Source: Ferruginibacter sp. (lineage in GTDB: Bacteria; Bacteroidota; Bacteroidia; Chitinophagales; Chitinophagaceae). From it: 64,000 bases of DNA. Each line of letters begins with the position of its first letter. The stretch's first letter is position 1. Positions 62,344 to 64,000 of this stretch are shown one piece after another. A program made the position numbers and the translations under genes. The notes beneath the pieces were generated by a model. That model did not search any database, had not been told where the DNA came from, and saw only the letters and a program-made list of their open reading frames with translations. Where the stretch lies: contig JANYFT010000365.1 in NCBI GenBank assembly GCA_025359625.1, positions 23,042-87,041 on the forward strand. Reading direction: 5' to 3'.

Positions 62344-63192
62344 TTAGTTGGAGGCATAAACTTTTGCAGCTTCCCAGCCAATGATGGCGGTTTTTCTTGT
62401 TGCTCCCCACATATAACCACCAAAGGTTCCGGTTGATTGTATTACCCGGTGACAGGGAATTAAAAAAGCAACCGGATTGCTCCCAATAGCGGTGCCTACT
62501 GCTCTTGAAGCATTGGGGTTATTAATTTGCCCGGCAATGGTTCCATAAGTAGCCAATTGCCCCATCGGGATTTTCAATAATATTTCCCAAACTTTTAATT
62601 GAAAATCTGTTCCTTTTAAATGAAGTTTCACTTGCTGCAATTTTTGCCAGTCTTGCGTAAAAATAAACAGCGCATTTTGCTGAATAATATCCAGCTTCTG
62701 TTTAAATATCGCATTAGGAAAATGAGTTTGCAATATTTCAAAAGCTTGCCTTTCTTCTTCAAAAAAAGCCAGGTGGCAAATGCCTTTATTGGTAGAGGCC
62801 ACCATAATATTGCCAAACGGACTTTCGGCAAAACTGTAATTGATGAACAAATTTTTGCCACCGTTTTTATATTCGGCTGGCGTCATTCCTTCTATGTTGA
62901 TGAACAGGTCGTGCAGGCGGCTGGTGCCGGAAAGGCCTGTATCGAAGGCTGCATCAAACAAAGTGGCCTGTTTGTCTTGCAGTAGTTGTTTGGCATGTTC
63001 AACACTAATGTATTGCAAAAATTTTTTTGGACTAACACCTGCCCAGTCAGTAAAAAGCCGCTGAAAATGAAAGGGGCTTAAATGTACTTTTTCTGCAACC
63101 ACATCTAAGTTGGGTTGTTCTTTGAAATTTTGTTTTATGTAATCTATTGCTTCTGCAATGCGGTTATAATTAATTGATTCCTGCTCGTTCAT
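62344..63192 (-). CDS. ada: Ada-like AraC regulator fused to O6-methylguanine-DNA methyltransferase
   Basis: 282 residues. AraC-type double HTH at about 10-110 (LDVVAEKVHLSPFHFQRLF; TPAEYKNGGKN). MGMT domain at about 118-278 with the acceptor Cys247 in IPCHRVIQSTGTFGGY and an Arg-finger region NASRAVGTAIGSNP. The zinc-binding N-terminal domain of E. coli Ada is absent; it is encoded separately at 61370-61615. First gene of a four-gene operon: ada, oxygenase, Ada-Zn, alkB. Confidence 0.93.
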   Translation of the reverse strand: MNEQESINYNRIAEAIDYIKQNFKEQPNLDVVAEKVHLSPFHFQRLFTDWAGVSPKKFLQYISVEHAKQLLQDKQATLFDAAFDTGLSGTSRLHDLFINIEGMTPAEYKNGGKNLFINYSFAESPFGNIMVASTNKGICHLAFFEEERQAFEILQTHFPNAIFKQKLDIIQQNALFIFTQDWQKLQQVKLHLKGTDFQLKVWEILLKIPMGQLATYGTIAGQINNPNASRAVGTAIGSNPVAFLIPCHRVIQSTGTFGGYMWGATRKTAIIGWEAAKVYASN

Positions 63193-63388
63193 GTTCCTTA
63201 ATTTTATGACACAAAAGTAAAGCCTATTTTACTGTGATAAAATCCGATACTTGCTACATTAAAAAAGGAGTTATAGAACTTCTGGAGAGATGAACAAATG
63301 CCAATGTTTGAAAAGTAGTATTACTGATATTAACTTCTATACATTTTAGAATTATATGAATGTTTGGAATTCTTATTCGGCTTATATA

Positions 63389-64000
63389 TCATAACCATCC
63401 AAATCTTTCTACCAATTTTTCTTTTTTATTTCTTGCCACGGGTATATTTTCATCATTGCTCATGATGAGGTAATTGCCTTCGCCTCGTACATATTTTTTT
63501 ATATGATCAAGGTTTACGAGATATTGACGGTGCACCCTTAAAAAATTTCTTTCTTCCAGTACTTCCTGTATATCTCCCAGCGTTTTACTCACCAGGTATT
63601 GCTGTCCCCCAGCCACGTGAAAACGGGTATAGTTATTATCTGCTTCGCAATACAGCACACTTTTTATTTCGGTAAATGTTACACCATTCTGGTAAGGTAG
63701 GGCTATTTTATCGGGATGGAATTTTTCTCCGCCTTGCAATTGCTGCTTCATTAACTGCAATTGATGCGGATCTGGCTTTTGCTGCATCGCCTTTTCCACA
63801 GCCAGTTTTAGGTCTTTGCCATCGATGGGTTTTAATAGATAATCCAGTGCATTAAAGCGAAAAGCTTTTACAGCAAACTGATCGTATGCAGTTACAAACA
63901 CCAGGCTAAAATTAATGTGGCCGATCTTTTCCAATAACTGAAACCCGTTCATCACCGGCATTTCAATGTCTAAAAAAACAATGTCAGGTTGCAATTCTTT
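63389..64000 (-). CDS. LytTR-family response regulator, N-terminus cut by window edge
   Basis: The frame is open through base 64000 (KELQPDIVFLDIEMPVMNG), so the first part of the receiver domain is missing. Phospho-acceptor Asp lies in VFLDIEM; the conserved Thr/Lys are in FVTAYDQFAVKAF and LKPID. A linker of about 40 residues leads to a LytTR DNA-binding domain (LPYQNGVTFTEIKSVLYCEADNNYTRFH, FLRVHRQYLVNLDHIKKYVRG). Usually paired with a LytS-like kinase, which would lie beyond the window. Confidence 0.92.
   Translation of the reverse strand, partial: KELQPDIVFLDIEMPVMNGFQLLEKIGHINFSLVFVTAYDQFAVKAFRFNALDYLLKPIDGKDLKLAVEKAMQQKPDPHQLQLMKQQLQGGEKFHPDKIALPYQNGVTFTEIKSVLYCEADNNYTRFHVAGGQQYLVSKTLGDIQEVLEERNFLRVHRQYLVNLDHIKKYVRGEGNYLIMSNDENIPVARNKKEKLVERFGWL

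Overview
This 64 kb window comes from an AT-rich genome of the phylum Bacteroidota, most likely a Chitinophagaceae-like bacterium (the family is an inference). The phylum-level evidence is a type IX secretion/gliding C-terminal sorting domain at 22232-24235, a pair of DUF3857 proteins, a DUF6089 outer-membrane protein, many sigma-ABfr-type -7 boxes (TAnnTTTG) in front of genes, and no obvious Shine-Dalgarno sites. No rRNA, tRNA, CRISPR array or intact transposon was seen.

Layout. 1-7050: pheA (cut by the window edge), a small lipoprotein, an ECF sigma factor followed by a protein that joins an anti-sigma-like N-terminus, one membrane helix and a trypsin-like protease, a nucleotidyltransferase, a PLP enzyme and lipB. 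7170-19015: rluD-type pseudouridine synthase, glucokinase, outer-membrane and secreted proteins, then def / ruvX / ubiA / trmH and, diverging from them, mutS. A toxin-antitoxin pair sits between ruvX and def; the small antitoxin frame is intact but the PIN toxin is broken by two frameshifts and a stop. 19046-28715: S9 peptidase, YhhN protein, T9SS cargo protein, an SdpA/SdpB-like membrane pair (HTTM), cysteine desulfurase and GlmM-type mutase. 28862-45127: two adjacent DUF3857/transglutaminase proteins (one without catalytic residues), accC and accB with a four-helix-bundle gene between them, an EF-P with Arg at the modification site, mdh, fabD, folE with two PTPS paralogues, the futalosine menaquinone genes mqnB and mqnD, a photolyase and a class IV aminotransferase.

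45264-51281 is a signalling block: three NarL/LuxR response regulators, one HisKA_3 sensor kinase, a multi-pass membrane protein, and a second ECF sigma factor with a membrane partner. 51282-51723 holds a GC-rich, strongly folded element. 52839-59407 is a sugar-catabolism block: a wrecked GH78 rhamnosidase, ChbG/YdjC deacetylase, ExuT-type transporter, KDPG aldolase, KDG kinase, PIG-L deacetylase and a NagB-like deaminase. A triplicated 17-base motif lies in front of the kinase operon. 59483-60586 is a graveyard of an alpha/beta hydrolase fragment and a broken Rpn-type nuclease. 60781-63192 is a compact four-gene alkylation-repair operon in which Ada appears to be split: AraC-HTH plus methyltransferase in one protein, the Ada zinc domain in another, together with AlkB and a further 2OG-Fe(II) oxygenase. 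The window ends inside a LytTR response regulator.

The strongest candidates for undescribed biology are the split-Ada operon, the protease/anti-sigma fusion, the SdpAB-like pair, the folded element at 51434-51528, and the decayed toxin inside the ruvX-def operon.
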